Source of the DNA: Mesorhizobium sp. STM 4661
Lineage (GTDB): Bacteria > Pseudomonadota > Alphaproteobacteria > Rhizobiales > Rhizobiaceae
Length of the DNA stretch: 59,536 nucleotides
Direction: 5' to 3'
Assembly: GCF_000359125.1 (NCBI RefSeq)
Contig: NZ_CAAF010000081.1
Coordinates: 1 to 59,536 of the forward strand
The notes under the pieces: model-generated
What the model saw: only the letters and a program-made list of their open reading frames with translations
The model's database searches: none
Told to the model about the DNA's origin: nothing
Translations under genes and position numbers: made by a program
Shown here: one piece after another, positions 1 to 10,302 of the stretch
Layout: each line of letters begins with the position of its first letter
Numbering within the stretch: position 1 is the stretch's first letter

Positions 1-36
1 AGGTCGGTTTGCCCATGCCGCGGCCATATTTTCCGA

Positions 37-65
37 CTTACATGACGCCATGTCGTCCCTTATAG
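37..65 (+). promoter_or_regulatory. Predicted sigma-70 promoter for the SH3-domain gene
   Basis: CTTACA at 37-42 and TTATAG at 60-65 are separated by 17 bp. This fits the rhizobial housekeeping pattern (CTTGAC, 17 bp, CTATAT). The inferred start near position 72 leaves a leader of about 67 nt before the ATG at 139. Assigned by eye. Confidence 0.45.
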
Positions 66-138
66 AATCGGCCTGGCATGCGGTGGCGCTTCCGTGCCTG
101 GCCGCGCTTTCGATAATGCAATCGCCCACGGCCAGGTG

Positions 139-1059
139 ATGAGGCGCAAACTTACGCTCCCAAAGACGCTGCTGCTAGCCGGCGCTGTGCTTCTGATGGC
201 GATGCTGCCGACGGCGCTGCCGGCCAGGGCCCAGGAGGCGCAGATCGTCTCCATCGTGACAGGTCTTGCTCCGGGCGATCTGCTGAACATCCGCGCCACG
301 CCGTCGGCGGTCGGCAAGATCGAGGCACGCCTGCCCAATGGGTCGAGCCTGAACAATCTCGGCTGCAACGACGTCAACGGCCATCAATGGTGCAAGGTCG
401 CGGAGATCGACAACCCGCAAATGAGCGGATGGGCGCCCGCGCGCTACCTCAGTTCCATCAATCCCCAGCCAGTGGCCGACATGGAAACGACCGGCGAAGG
501 CGCGACCACGGCTGCCCGGGTCGCAAACCCCGCTGCGCCGCTGCCCGACCTGACGGAACGCCTGGGGGGGACCAGTGCCGAAACCCCGCCGACTCCCGCC
601 GAGGCAATCGGCAAGGCCGCCATCGAGGATGCTTACCGCCTGGCGCTTTCGGCCAATGAAGACCCGTCGACCGGCGAGACGGATGCGCCCGCGGCGGACG
701 CCGTCCAGAATCTCGCGGTCAATGCGGCGCCTCCGGCCGATGCACAAACCGTTGCGCGGCTGCAGCCGCCAGGGCCGCCAGCCGCTGGCGCCAAAAACAA
801 GATTCCTTGCGCGCGCTATGTCGGCCAGCCGATGACCAGTTGCGAAGTAAGCATCGTGCGCCCGGGCGACGGCAAAGTCGCCGTCACCGTGACCTGGCCC
901 GACGGCGGCACGCGCGTCATCAGCTTCGCTGCCGGCCTGCCGGCCAGTTCCGATGCAACAGACGAATTCCGCTTCACCCGCGAGGGCACCCTGAACATGA
1001 TCCGCGTCGGCGTTTCCGAACGCTTTGAAATCCCTGATGCTTTGGCGACCGGAGGCTAG
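139..1059 (+). CDS. Secreted SH3 (SH3b) domain protein
   Basis: A 306-residue protein. I start it at ATG 139, because this places a classic signal peptide at the N-terminus (MRRK, then a hydrophobic stretch, then ARAQ) that an earlier in-frame start at 94 would bury. Residues about 35-95 form a bacterial SH3 domain: the GLAPGDLLNIR segment, then a Cys pair around NLGCNDVNGHQWCKV, then GWAPARYL. The middle is a low-complexity Ala/Pro linker. The C-terminal 80 residues contain a second compact region beginning at PCARY with two Cys. SH3b domains usually bind peptidoglycan or other envelope ligands, so an exported envelope role is inferred. It stands alone upstream of carB on the same strand, separated by a palindromic repeat. 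Confidence 0.8.
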   Translation: MRRKLTLPKTLLLAGAVLLMAMLPTALPARAQEAQIVSIVTGLAPGDLLNIRATPSAVGKIEARLPNGSSLNNLGCNDVNGHQWCKVAEIDNPQMSGWAPARYLSSINPQPVADMETTGEGATTAARVANPAAPLPDLTERLGGTSAETPPTPAEAIGKAAIEDAYRLALSANEDPSTGETDAPAADAVQNLAVNAAPPADAQTVARLQPPGPPAAGAKNKIPCARYVGQPMTSCEVSIVRPGDGKVAVTVTWPDGGTRVISFAAGLPASSDATDEFRFTREGTLNMIRVGVSERFEIPDALATGG

Positions 1060-1084
1060 GTGGATTCGGAACGCTGGCGGGACA

Positions 1085-1245
1085 GCGCCCCCCTCTGTCC
1101 TGCCGGACATCTCCCCCACGAGGGGGGAGATTGGCTGTTTCGCCGACAGCGCCTCTTTTTTCGAGGTTGGCGATTGGCGAAATCGAAGATGAAGGCCGAT
1201 CTCCCCCCTCGTGGGGGAGATGCCCGGCAGGGCAGAGGGGGGCGC
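1085..1245. repeat. Palindromic intergenic repeat, copy A
   Basis: A left arm (1085-1131) and right arm (about 1198-1245) are near-perfect inverted copies. Each runs through a GCGCCCCCCTCTGTCCTGCC-type block into CTCCCCC-ACGAGGGGGGAGAT. A less conserved centre of about 65 bp separates them. A second full copy lies at 8200-8359 and a decayed fragment near 7594-7640. The element can fold into a long cruciform or RNA hairpin and may act as a terminator after the SH3 gene. Elements of this look are common between genes in Mesorhizobium genomes (recalled, not searched). Confidence 0.8.
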
Positions 1246-1301
1246 GACGGAATGAGACGCCTGTTTGCTCAGGCAGCCCCACACAACCCGCATTTTAGGG
1301 G

Positions 1302-1330
1302 GTTACATCGGGCAAAACTCTTCCCTATAA
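1302..1330 (+). promoter_or_regulatory. Possible carB promoter
   Basis: CTATAA at 1325-1330 is a good rhizobial -10 element. The hexamer 17 bp upstream, GTTACA at 1302-1307, is a weak -35. The inferred start near 1337 gives a leader of about 90 nt before the carB ATG. I see no other feature between repeat copy A and carB. Confidence 0.35.
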
Positions 1331-1429
1331 GGCCCTCCTAGCCTGATACCAGAATCGCGAGCACAACCGGCCGGGTCTTCCCGTCCCGGCTTTTCGTGCA
1401 AGCCGCCCGCCGAACGGAACGCCCGAGAC

Positions 1430-4933
<3,504 letters not shown>

Positions 4934-4988
4934 CTTTTCTCCCCGCTGGGACTGCCTGGGGGAAGCCGAGAAGATGAGGATTGTGCGT

Positions 4989-5780
4989 TTACTTTATAGC
5001 ATAGATCGTTAGCGCTAAACCAATAATGCTCGCGATGCTGGCAAAAAAAGCAACAAGTTTGTTTTCAAGAACCCAAGAAGCCATAGTTCGAATGCGGCCA
5101 CCATGCATCTCCCAGCGTGTAGTATTGGTCTTAAGAGAACGATCCCTCACCAATGTTGCAATATTTGCGAGGATATCCGCTTTTCGCAATGTGGACTGAT
5201 GAAGACCACTAAAATTACGCTCCTCGAACGCCGCCGCTTCCTGCGGCCCAGTCATAAAATCCAAAGGTCTGATCTTGTTTTTTTCAATTAAGGATTCCAT
5301 CCGCGGATGAGAGATGTATCCTTTTCCGTAAATATTTATAATAATCCTCGACAAGTCATGCTTTCGTTCGTCGTCAATTATAACAGGAGTACCGCTGAGA
5401 ACTGTATACCTATGTTCTATTGCTGCGAAGCCATAGTTCGCATCGCGCATATTCCAATGCAAAAAATGACTGTTCCGGTAAGAGCCCACAAATGAAAAGA
5501 ACGCGTCCAGCATGAGGCGTTCCAATCGATCATAGTGCTGGTCAATCTCCCCAAATGCCACGCCTTGGCGCTCAGCAATTTGATGGATGGAAAAAGAATG
5601 CGTCTGCGCATCGCTCAACTTACGAACTGCGATAGACGTAACCCTAGGCGAACGTCCCTCGGCTCGGTCATAAAAACTTTCGCAGGAGTAATGAATCACC
5701 CACGTGTTTTTTGCGTCTGAAAAAATACTGTCAATCTCTCGCCACGCTTCCTTCTGTCGCGTCGCGTCCGGGGCGCTCAT
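4989..5780 (-). CDS. Unknown protein with C-terminal membrane anchor
   Basis: A 263-residue protein I do not recognise. Start ATG 5780 is chosen over an upstream TTG at 5864 that lacks a ribosome site and lies in a hairpin. The soluble part (residues 1-230) is mixed alpha/beta. It includes TWVIHYSCESF near the N-terminus, followed by RVTSIAVRKL and a HWNMRDANYGFAAIEHRY block; this could be a nuclease-like (DEDD/RNase H) fold, but that is a guess. The last 25 residues (ENKLVAFFASIASIIGLALTIY) are a single hydrophobic helix ending at the C-terminus, so the protein is probably tail-anchored with its domain in the cytoplasm. Base composition is clearly less GC-rich than carB, suggesting transfer together with the 5956-6507 gene. 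Confidence 0.7.
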   Translation of the reverse strand: MSAPDATRQKEAWREIDSIFSDAKNTWVIHYSCESFYDRAEGRSPRVTSIAVRKLSDAQTHSFSIHQIAERQGVAFGEIDQHYDRLERLMLDAFFSFVGSYRNSHFLHWNMRDANYGFAAIEHRYTVLSGTPVIIDDERKHDLSRIIINIYGKGYISHPRMESLIEKNKIRPLDFMTGPQEAAAFEERNFSGLHQSTLRKADILANIATLVRDRSLKTNTTRWEMHGGRIRTMASWVLENKLVAFFASIASIIGLALTIYAIK

Positions 5781-5869
5781 TGGATACCAAACCTGTTGGG
5801 AGTAATTTGTTTGCAACAATAGGGCTTGTGAGCTATCGTTGCTAGGCCTGCATTTAACGGGCAAAGAGG

Positions 5870-5955
5870 GCCGCTGGACATCGGCTTTGGACGCCGAGCC
5901 AGCGGCTCCCGTGGTCTCAGCTGGGCTGAGCTAATTTCCCATTTGGACTGGGAAA
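5870..5955 (-). other. Three consecutive hairpins between the two insert genes
   Basis: Hairpin 1: GCCGCTGG (5870-5877) pairs with CCAGCGGC (5899-5906), with an inner stem TCGGC/GCCGA (5881-5885, 5893-5897). Hairpin 2: CTCAG/CTGAG (5916-5920, 5926-5930). Hairpin 3: TTTCCCA/TGGGAAA (5935-5941, 5949-5955), directly after the stop codon of the upstream minus-strand gene. None is followed by a clean T run, so this is not a textbook terminator; it may be a structured leader or processing region. Confidence 0.55.
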
Positions 5956-6507
5956 CTATTCTGTAGACGCCATCGCCCGTATCACATTCGCAATCTTGTT
6001 CGCTTCCGCAGGCGTCAGATCATAGGGAAGCCCCTGGATATGGACGACTAGCTCCGGTCTTATAGGAATCGGCAAGATCGAGACAGACGCTGGTGGCGGA
6101 CTAGACACGCTGGCTGTCGGGCGGGATATAGATCGGTCAGCCGCGGTCTCCCCTTGCCCAACTCTCGAGCGCTCAGTGACCTTTCGCCCGTTTGACTGTA
6201 TCGAAGGGCGGAAAGCCATTGGATTGTTCTGGTAATTTTTGAAATCCTCAATCGCCGCCTTCAAGCGCCCCCTGTAGACATTAAGACTTTCGGGCTTATA
6301 TTTCGAGCCCGCAAGGTTGGCATATCTGGCAAAAAGCTGATCGATGTCGATGATCGTGACATCCTCGGCCTCATTACTATCTAAGATGCTTAGCACTGTA
6401 TTTGCTGCAGCCTTGCGGGCGTTAGCTGTGGCCTTGTTCATTAAGCCTTTTTTTGCGAGGTAGTCGAGGAATTCCAGCAACGCCTCGCGAGATCGCTTTC
6501 CGTCCAT
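5956..6507 (-). CDS. Putative tyrosine-recombinase-like core-binding domain protein, no catalytic domain
   Basis: 183 residues from ATG 6507, chosen because AAAGGA sits about 9 nt upstream; an earlier ATG at 6552 has no ribosome site. Residues about 1-95 look like the helical SAM-like core-binding domain of phage-type integrases (ALLEFLDYLAKKGLMNKATA, then an Asp-rich turn, then YRGRLKAAIEDFKNY). The catalytic domain with its R-H-R-Y residues is absent. A Ser/Pro-rich linker (about 115-145) leads to a short C-terminal motif (VVHIQGLPYDLTPAEANKIA) that could be a small folded tail. It might be a DNA-binding regulator derived from an integrase. Composition is AT-richer than the surroundings, like its neighbour downstream. 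Confidence 0.65.
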   Translation of the reverse strand: MDGKRSREALLEFLDYLAKKGLMNKATANARKAAANTVLSILDSNEAEDVTIIDIDQLFARYANLAGSKYKPESLNVYRGRLKAAIEDFKNYQNNPMAFRPSIQSNGRKVTERSRVGQGETAADRSISRPTASVSSPPPASVSILPIPIRPELVVHIQGLPYDLTPAEANKIANVIRAMASTE

Positions 6508-6565
6508 GTGGCACCATCCTTTAGATGATACGTACCACAGTTCCGGCGGCATGCAACAGATATTT

Positions 6566-6596
6566 GTCTAACAGACTATTTTTATGTCTATCAGAC
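6566..6596 (-). promoter_or_regulatory. Paired palindromic operator sites upstream of the insert gene
   Basis: GTCTAACAGAC (6566-6576) and GTCTATCAGAC (6586-6596) are two copies of an 11-bp GTCT-N3-AGAC palindrome, exactly 20 bp (two helical turns) apart in an AT-rich stretch. They lie 60-90 bp upstream of the ATG at 6507, where a promoter would be. Autoregulation by the 6507 gene product is a natural guess. Confidence 0.55.
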
Positions 6597-6646
6597 AATG
6601 CGCTTTTTTCTGGCTGCCGGCGCGTTAGCCCGGCGCAGACAAGATG

Positions 6647-7117
6647 CTAGTTAAGAAACCCAATAAATCGTCCGGCGAACAGCACGGCCGTCCACAGCAC
6701 CAACGAAAGCCCCGCCAGCATAGCGGCGCCCCCACCAGCCGCCTCCTCACCGCCCCTTGCTCGGCACAACCGCACAAACGCGAGAAAATTAACCCCAGCG
6801 AGCAGGATAAGCCCCATCTTGGCGAGGAAAACCGGCATCGCCGCATACTCCCTCGCCCGGACCGAAAACAGTAGCGCCCCGGTGAAAAGCGCCCCAGTGA
6901 ACGCGCTCAACGCCACCCGGCGCAACAGCGTGACGAACGCCGCCTGCGGCAGCGCGCGGAAGGCGCCGATGACCCTGAGGTCCATCAGCATGACGCTGGT
7001 CAGCAGCGCGCCGATCGACATTATGTGCAGCGCGTTGACGATGGGGTAGGCGACGAAGGAGGCCTTCAGCCCCTTGACGAGAGCGAGTTGCTCGATGCCG
7101 GCCAGCAGCCCGTCCAT
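6647..7117 (-). CDS. DUF6644-type integral membrane protein
   Basis: A 156-residue, very hydrophobic protein with about four membrane helices (around 22-45, 60-85, 92-115 and 132-153 by eye). Conserved-looking residues include YPIVNALHIMSIGAL in the first helix, whose His may bind a cofactor. I place it in the DUF6644 family from memory; members have no established function. It follows the DUF6152 gene directly: that gene's TGA stop abuts this ATG on the minus strand, so translation is probably coupled. The pairing of a periplasmic DUF6152 protein with a DUF6644 membrane protein recurs in proteobacteria and hints at a two-part envelope complex. Confidence 0.75.
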   Translation of the reverse strand: MDGLLAGIEQLALVKGLKASFVAYPIVNALHIMSIGALLTSVMLMDLRVIGAFRALPQAAFVTLLRRVALSAFTGALFTGALLFSVRAREYAAMPVFLAKMGLILLAGVNFLAFVRLCRARGGEEAAGGGAAMLAGLSLVLWTAVLFAGRFIGFLN

Positions 7118-7507
7118 TCAGGCCGGCGGCACACGGTCGGGATAGACATCGTAGGTCTTGCCGCCGACGATGATGCGCACCGCTTTCATGCGCTTTTCCT
7201 TCTCGTCGAGCGAGCGGTTGCCGATCGCGGTCACCTCGTCGCCGACCTTGGCGACCTCCTCGGTGAATCCGGCGGCGATCGTGCGCGACGGCGGCGCCAT
7301 CTCCACGCGCCAGGCCTCGCCTTCCGCGTCGACATCCAGCGTGGCGTGCGGATTGCCGATATAGATGGCCGTGATCTTGCCCCGGAGTTCGAAAAACCCG
7401 TCCTGCGTCCACGACCAGCCGTGGTGGGCGTAAGCCGCGGTGCCGCCGGCGAGCATCACCGCCGCTGCCAGTGCGGCCCTGCGAATCCCGTTGAAAGGCG
7501 ACTGCAT
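7118..7507 (-). CDS. DUF6152 family exported protein
   Basis: 129 residues starting at ATG 7507, which has CAGGAG about 8 nt upstream; the longer frame to 7552 lacks this. A signal peptide (GIRRAALAAAVMLAGGTAAYA) is followed by AHHGWSWT, the characteristic mature N-terminus of DUF6152, then a small beta-rich domain (about 35-125) including GKITAIYIGNPH and VGDEVTAIGNRS. These proteins are probably periplasmic; the N-terminal His-His pair could bind metal. Function unknown. It forms a two-gene unit with the DUF6644 membrane protein downstream. Confidence 0.8.
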   Translation of the reverse strand: MQSPFNGIRRAALAAAVMLAGGTAAYAHHGWSWTQDGFFELRGKITAIYIGNPHATLDVDAEGEAWRVEMAPPSRTIAAGFTEEVAKVGDEVTAIGNRSLDEKEKRMKAVRIIVGGKTYDVYPDRVPPA

Positions 7508-7821
7508 CGCTCGTCTCCTGGGTTCATCCCCTTGGAGAGTAGGCCACGCCACGGCAACGTCAAATCACATCGGGACAAGAGCCCTCGGCGAAGCTGCCGA
7601 TCTCCCCCCTTGCGACCCCACGAGGAGGGAGATCGGATGACGCTTCGGCTTTCGCCAACCACCAACGCTGGAAGGCACGGCGATGAGGATCGGCGCCAAC
7701 CTAAAGCGATTGCCCACCGGCATGAACGCTTGCTTATGACGTCCATGCACGCCATGCTTGGTCTCACCAGCCGCTCTCCCCGGATGAAGGTCGGAGACTC
7801 AACCCCCGAACGAGGCAAACC
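7508..7821. other. Intergenic region with a decayed palindromic repeat fragment
   Basis: No gene is supported here. Positions about 7597-7636 carry CCGATCTCC...GGGAGATCGG, which matches the arms of repeat copies A and B but is degraded and missing the GCGCCCCCC end. The rest should hold the divergent promoters of the DUF6152 gene and the downstream plus-strand gene; I see no clear promoter motif. Confidence 0.5.
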
Positions 7822-8142
7822 ATGAGCAGTATGAGAGACCGTCAGGAAGGCTTCGAAAAGAAGTATGCGATGGACGAGGAAACCAAGTTCAAGGCCATGG
7901 CGCGCCGCAACAAGCTGCTTGGCCTGTGGGCCGCCGAAAAGCTCGGCAAATCAGGCGCGGACGCCGACGCCTATGCCAAAGAGGTGGTGCGGGCGGACTT
8001 CGAAGAGGCCGGCGACGAGGATGTGTTCCGCAAGGTACGCGGCGATTTCGACGCGGCCGGCGTCGCCCAGACGGATATTCAGATTCGCGGCGCCATGGCC
8101 GAACTCCTGATAACCGCGGTCGAGCAGATCAAAACGAGCTGA
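7822..8142 (+). CDS. DUF1476 protein, probable F1Fo-ATP synthase inhibitor zeta subunit
   Basis: 106 residues, matching the usual length of the alphaproteobacterial DUF1476 family. Family features are visible: N-terminal RDRQEGFEKKYAMDEE, a central RRNKLLGLWAAEKLG helix, and a C-terminal amphipathic region. In Paracoccus denitrificans the homologue is the zeta subunit, whose N-terminal segment inserts into F1 and blocks ATP hydrolysis; rhizobial homologues may inhibit more weakly. It is not next to ATP synthase genes, which is usual. Start ATG 7822 has only a weak purine-rich ribosome site (CGAGGC). It is a single gene, with palindromic repeat copy B downstream. Confidence 0.88.
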   Translation: MSSMRDRQEGFEKKYAMDEETKFKAMARRNKLLGLWAAEKLGKSGADADAYAKEVVRADFEEAGDEDVFRKVRGDFDAAGVAQTDIQIRGAMAELLITAVEQIKTS

Positions 8143-8199
8143 GCACCGCTCGGTCCGGCTCGGCGCCGACACGCCGGTAGGTAGAGGCCGCGTTTCGTC

Positions 8200-8359
8200 G
8201 CGCCCCCCTCTGTCCTGCCGGACATCTCCCCCACGAGGGGGGAGATCGGCAGCTTCTGCGGCAACTCTCACTTGTGAACGTCAGCGATTGGCGAGAGCCG
8301 TCGTGACAGCCGATCTCCCCCCTCGTGGGGGAGATGTCCGGCAGGACAGAGGGGGGCGC
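8200..8359. repeat. Palindromic intergenic repeat, copy B
   Basis: Same element as 1085-1245: inverted arms at 8200-8247 and about 8311-8359, each joining a GCGCCCCCCTCTGTCCTGCC block to CTCCCCCACGAGGGGGGAGAT. The central 60 bp (8248-8310) differs from copy A except for a shared TTGGCGA-like core. It fills most of the gap between two convergent genes and may end transcription from both sides. Confidence 0.8.
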
Positions 8360-8453
8360 CGTAGACCGCCAACCTTCCCTTTCCCACAAGGAGCCCTCGT
8401 GGGGAGGGGTTAGGGGTACTCCCCTATGCGATTGCCCCCCAAATCAAACCATA

Positions 8454-8873
8454 CTATTGCGCCGGCACCGGGCAGTTCGCATCGCCTTCCTGGCAGTTGA
8501 GGTAGCCCTGGAAATCCTTCAGCCGGTCGTCGGTGACGGCCTCCTGGCAGCCAGCGACGACCATTGGATACATGCTGCCGGCGCCCTCGCGCGGGCCACC
8601 CTGGAAGGCGCATTCGGCATCGCGGAAGGCGACCCAGGCGCGTTGCGCATCGACCAGCAGTTTCTTGCCCGCTGCATCGTCCTTCAGCCGGCCCTCGATC
8701 TGCTTGTAGGCGTCGTTGAGCTTCTTGTCGGCCGCGGCGAACGACTTGCCGGCGCATTCGTTCATGGTCGCCTGATCCATCGCATTGGCGCAATCGTCGG
8801 CGGCCCGCGCTGTGTTGGCGAATATCGGAACGGCTAGGATCAAGGTGGCGAGGCCGGTTTTGGAAAGCCGCAT
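8454..8873 (-). CDS. LprI-like (DUF1311) exported protein
   Basis: 139 residues from ATG 8873, selected by CGGAGA about 7 nt upstream. A signal peptide (LSKTGLATLILAVPIFANTARA) is followed by the LprI N-terminal-like domain: Cys-rich and helical, with DDCANAMDQATMNECA, then KLNDAYKQIEGRL and QRAWVAFRDAECAF. In Mycobacterium LprI inhibits lysozyme; most proteobacterial relatives have no tested function, so inhibitor activity is only suggested. It lacks the lipobox of the mycobacterial protein and is probably a soluble periplasmic protein with disulfides. Monocistronic. Confidence 0.85.
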   Translation of the reverse strand: MRLSKTGLATLILAVPIFANTARAADDCANAMDQATMNECAGKSFAAADKKLNDAYKQIEGRLKDDAAGKKLLVDAQRAWVAFRDAECAFQGGPREGAGSMYPMVVAGCQEAVTDDRLKDFQGYLNCQEGDANCPVPAQ

Positions 8874-9073
8874 CGTGTTTCTCCGGTTTTCGAGAGCCCC
8901 CGCTGTAACAAAGCTTAACCGCGGGACGAATACAGGCAAGATGCAGTCTGTCGCCTTGGTGGACAGTTCCTTTCAGACCGGCTCCGACGGCTGCGAAGCA
9001 ATAGCGTTGCGGAACGGGATGCATCTCACCGCATTCTTCGTTCAGGACCAGAAGTCCATATCGGGGAAAAATT

Positions 9074-9418
9074 ATGCGCGAAGCCGACAATGACGAAATC
9101 GACCTGCGCTGCCCGCGGACCGTCGCCGACAACGCCGCCAGGGGCCTCAGGCTGCGCGGCATATTTGGCCGCGGCGGCACCGAGGTCGGGGTTGCGCGGG
9201 CGACCGAGCTCAAGAACCGCGATAAGCTTTCGCCCTCCACCATCCAGCGCATGGTCAGCTATTTCGCCCGCCATGAGGTCGACAAGAAGGGCCGCAACTA
9301 CGGCAATGAGGCAAACCCATCGGCAGGCTACATCGCCTGGCTTTTATGGGGCGGCGACGAAGGCCGCGCCTGGGCGCTCGACCTCAAGCAGAAGATCGGC
9401 AACGCGCCCGACATCTGA
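9074..9418 (+). CDS. Small protein resembling the phage XkdF-associated domain
   Basis: 114 residues; ATG 9074 is preceded by TCGGGGAAAAATT, giving a reasonable ribosome site. The body (ARGLRLRGIFGRGGTEVGVA, then LSPSTIQRMVSYFARHEVD, then NPSAGYIAWLLWGGDEGRAW) matches, as I remember it, a short domain found in phage head-maturation or XkdF-like proteins and in free-standing bacterial ORFs. No phage genes surround it, so it is either a domesticated remnant or an independent small protein. Function unknown; DNA binding is possible. Confidence 0.7.
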   Translation: MREADNDEIDLRCPRTVADNAARGLRLRGIFGRGGTEVGVARATELKNRDKLSPSTIQRMVSYFARHEVDKKGRNYGNEANPSAGYIAWLLWGGDEGRAWALDLKQKIGNAPDI

Positions 9419-9480
9419 GCGATAAAGCTGTCGGTCTGGGAACAGGAAGATTCGCGTGCGGTGCCTGGTAGCGCATAAGG

Positions 9481-9529
9481 TGGCGGGTCCCGAAACCCTC
9501 CTCGGGAGAGACCCCCTCGGGACCCGCCA
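9481..9529. repeat. 13-bp inverted repeat in a convergent intergenic region
   Basis: TGGCGGGTCCCGA (9481-9493) and TCGGGACCCGCCA (9517-9529) are perfect inverted copies around a 23-nt loop. It could form a strong hairpin on either strand and end transcription from the convergent flanking genes, although no T tract follows. Confidence 0.6.
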
Positions 9530-9630
9530 TGGAGTGTGGCTGACACATGCCGGCGCAGCCCCTCCGACACCTTCCGCTCGTTACCCCGACCGACCGGCGT
9601 GGCAGGTGGTTAGCATTTGCCGTTGGCGAT

Positions 9631-9652
9631 CTATGTGAAGCGGTTCACATAG
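9631..9652. promoter_or_regulatory. Perfect 22-bp palindrome resembling a LacI-family operator
   Basis: CTATGTGAA-GCGG-TTCACATAG has two perfect 9-bp half-sites. The TGTGAA...TTCACA form with a GC-rich centre is typical of LacI/GalR-family operators. It lies between two convergent genes with no apparent promoter to control and no LacI-type regulator in the window. Confidence 0.5.
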
Positions 9653-9697
9653 GATGCACTTTCCGCGGCGTGAGGGCAGGAAACGACCTGAGCCGCC

Positions 9698-10186
9698 CTA
9701 ACCTTCCCAGCCAACCTCGAACATCCCCAGCCGTTCATAGAGCCGGACGGCTGCGGGGTTCTCGACCGTATTGGTCTTGAGATCGACATGCGCGGCGCCC
9801 CGCTCGCGAAATTCGGCGAAGGCGTGCCACATCAGCGCCTCGGCGATGCCCCGGCAGCGCGCCTCGGGATGGACGGCAAGGTCTTTGACGAAAGCCATCG
9901 CCCAACATAGTGAGGCACCCACCAGCCGGCCTTTGCCGTTGATGACGAGGAAGCACAGAGCGGGATCGAATTCCGCGTCGCCCGAAACGCGCGGCCACCA
10001 TTCGTCGAACGGCCCATCGGTGCCGTCGTCGAACACTTCGGTCAAAAGCGCGTGCAAGGCGGGCGCATCGGCCGGTTCGAAGCCGCGCATGACGAAACCT
10101 TCAGGCCAGCGCGGCGGAACCAGCGTCTCGTCGAGGATCTTGCGCAGCCTGACATCGTTTGGCGCCGGCGGGCTCGGCTCGGGCAT
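9698..10186 (-). CDS. GNAT family N-acetyltransferase
   Basis: 162 residues with the GNAT fold. Motif A, which binds the acetyl-CoA pyrophosphate, is VKDLAVHPEARCRGIAEAL (about 98-116), and the C-terminal motif is NPAAVRLYERLGMFEVG. Substrate cannot be read from the sequence. Start ATG 10186 is the first Met, with a poor ribosome site; FVMRGFEPADAPAL (from about 31) is where conserved similarity usually begins, so a shorter start is possible. It is convergent with the XkdF-like gene and separated from the lytic transglycosylase upstream by a Mesorhizobium-type repeat. Confidence 0.85.
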   Translation of the reverse strand: MPEPSPPAPNDVRLRKILDETLVPPRWPEGFVMRGFEPADAPALHALLTEVFDDGTDGPFDEWWPRVSGDAEFDPALCFLVINGKGRLVGASLCWAMAFVKDLAVHPEARCRGIAEALMWHAFAEFRERGAAHVDLKTNTVENPAAVRLYERLGMFEVGWEG

Positions 10187-10197
10187 GGCGTCTATGC

Positions 10198-10302
10198 CTG
10201 TCGCGCAAAAGTGCGCAGCGGTTTTGCGATACCGACATGCATCAAAACCAGAACCTAAAAGCGCGTCGCATGAATCTGTCCAAACGCGGCGCTTTTAGGC
10301 AT
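10198..10302. repeat. Mesorhizobium-type intergenic repeat (GCGCAAAAGTGCGCAGCGG type)
   Basis: The stretch beginning CGCGCAAAAGTGCGCAGCGG and ending near CGCGGCGCTTTTAG is, from memory, an abundant dispersed repeat in Mesorhizobium genomes. The inverted ends AGCGCGTCGC and GCGGCGCTTTT near 10259-10296 form a hairpin. It fills the gap between two minus-strand genes, and its right end supplies the TAA stop codon of the transglycosylase gene (10295-10297). Confidence 0.6.

Noticed and set aside
1060..1341. Short ORFs within palindromic repeats (also at 8129-8389 and 36595-36922)
   Set aside because: They arise from the symmetry of the repeats and have no ribosome site.
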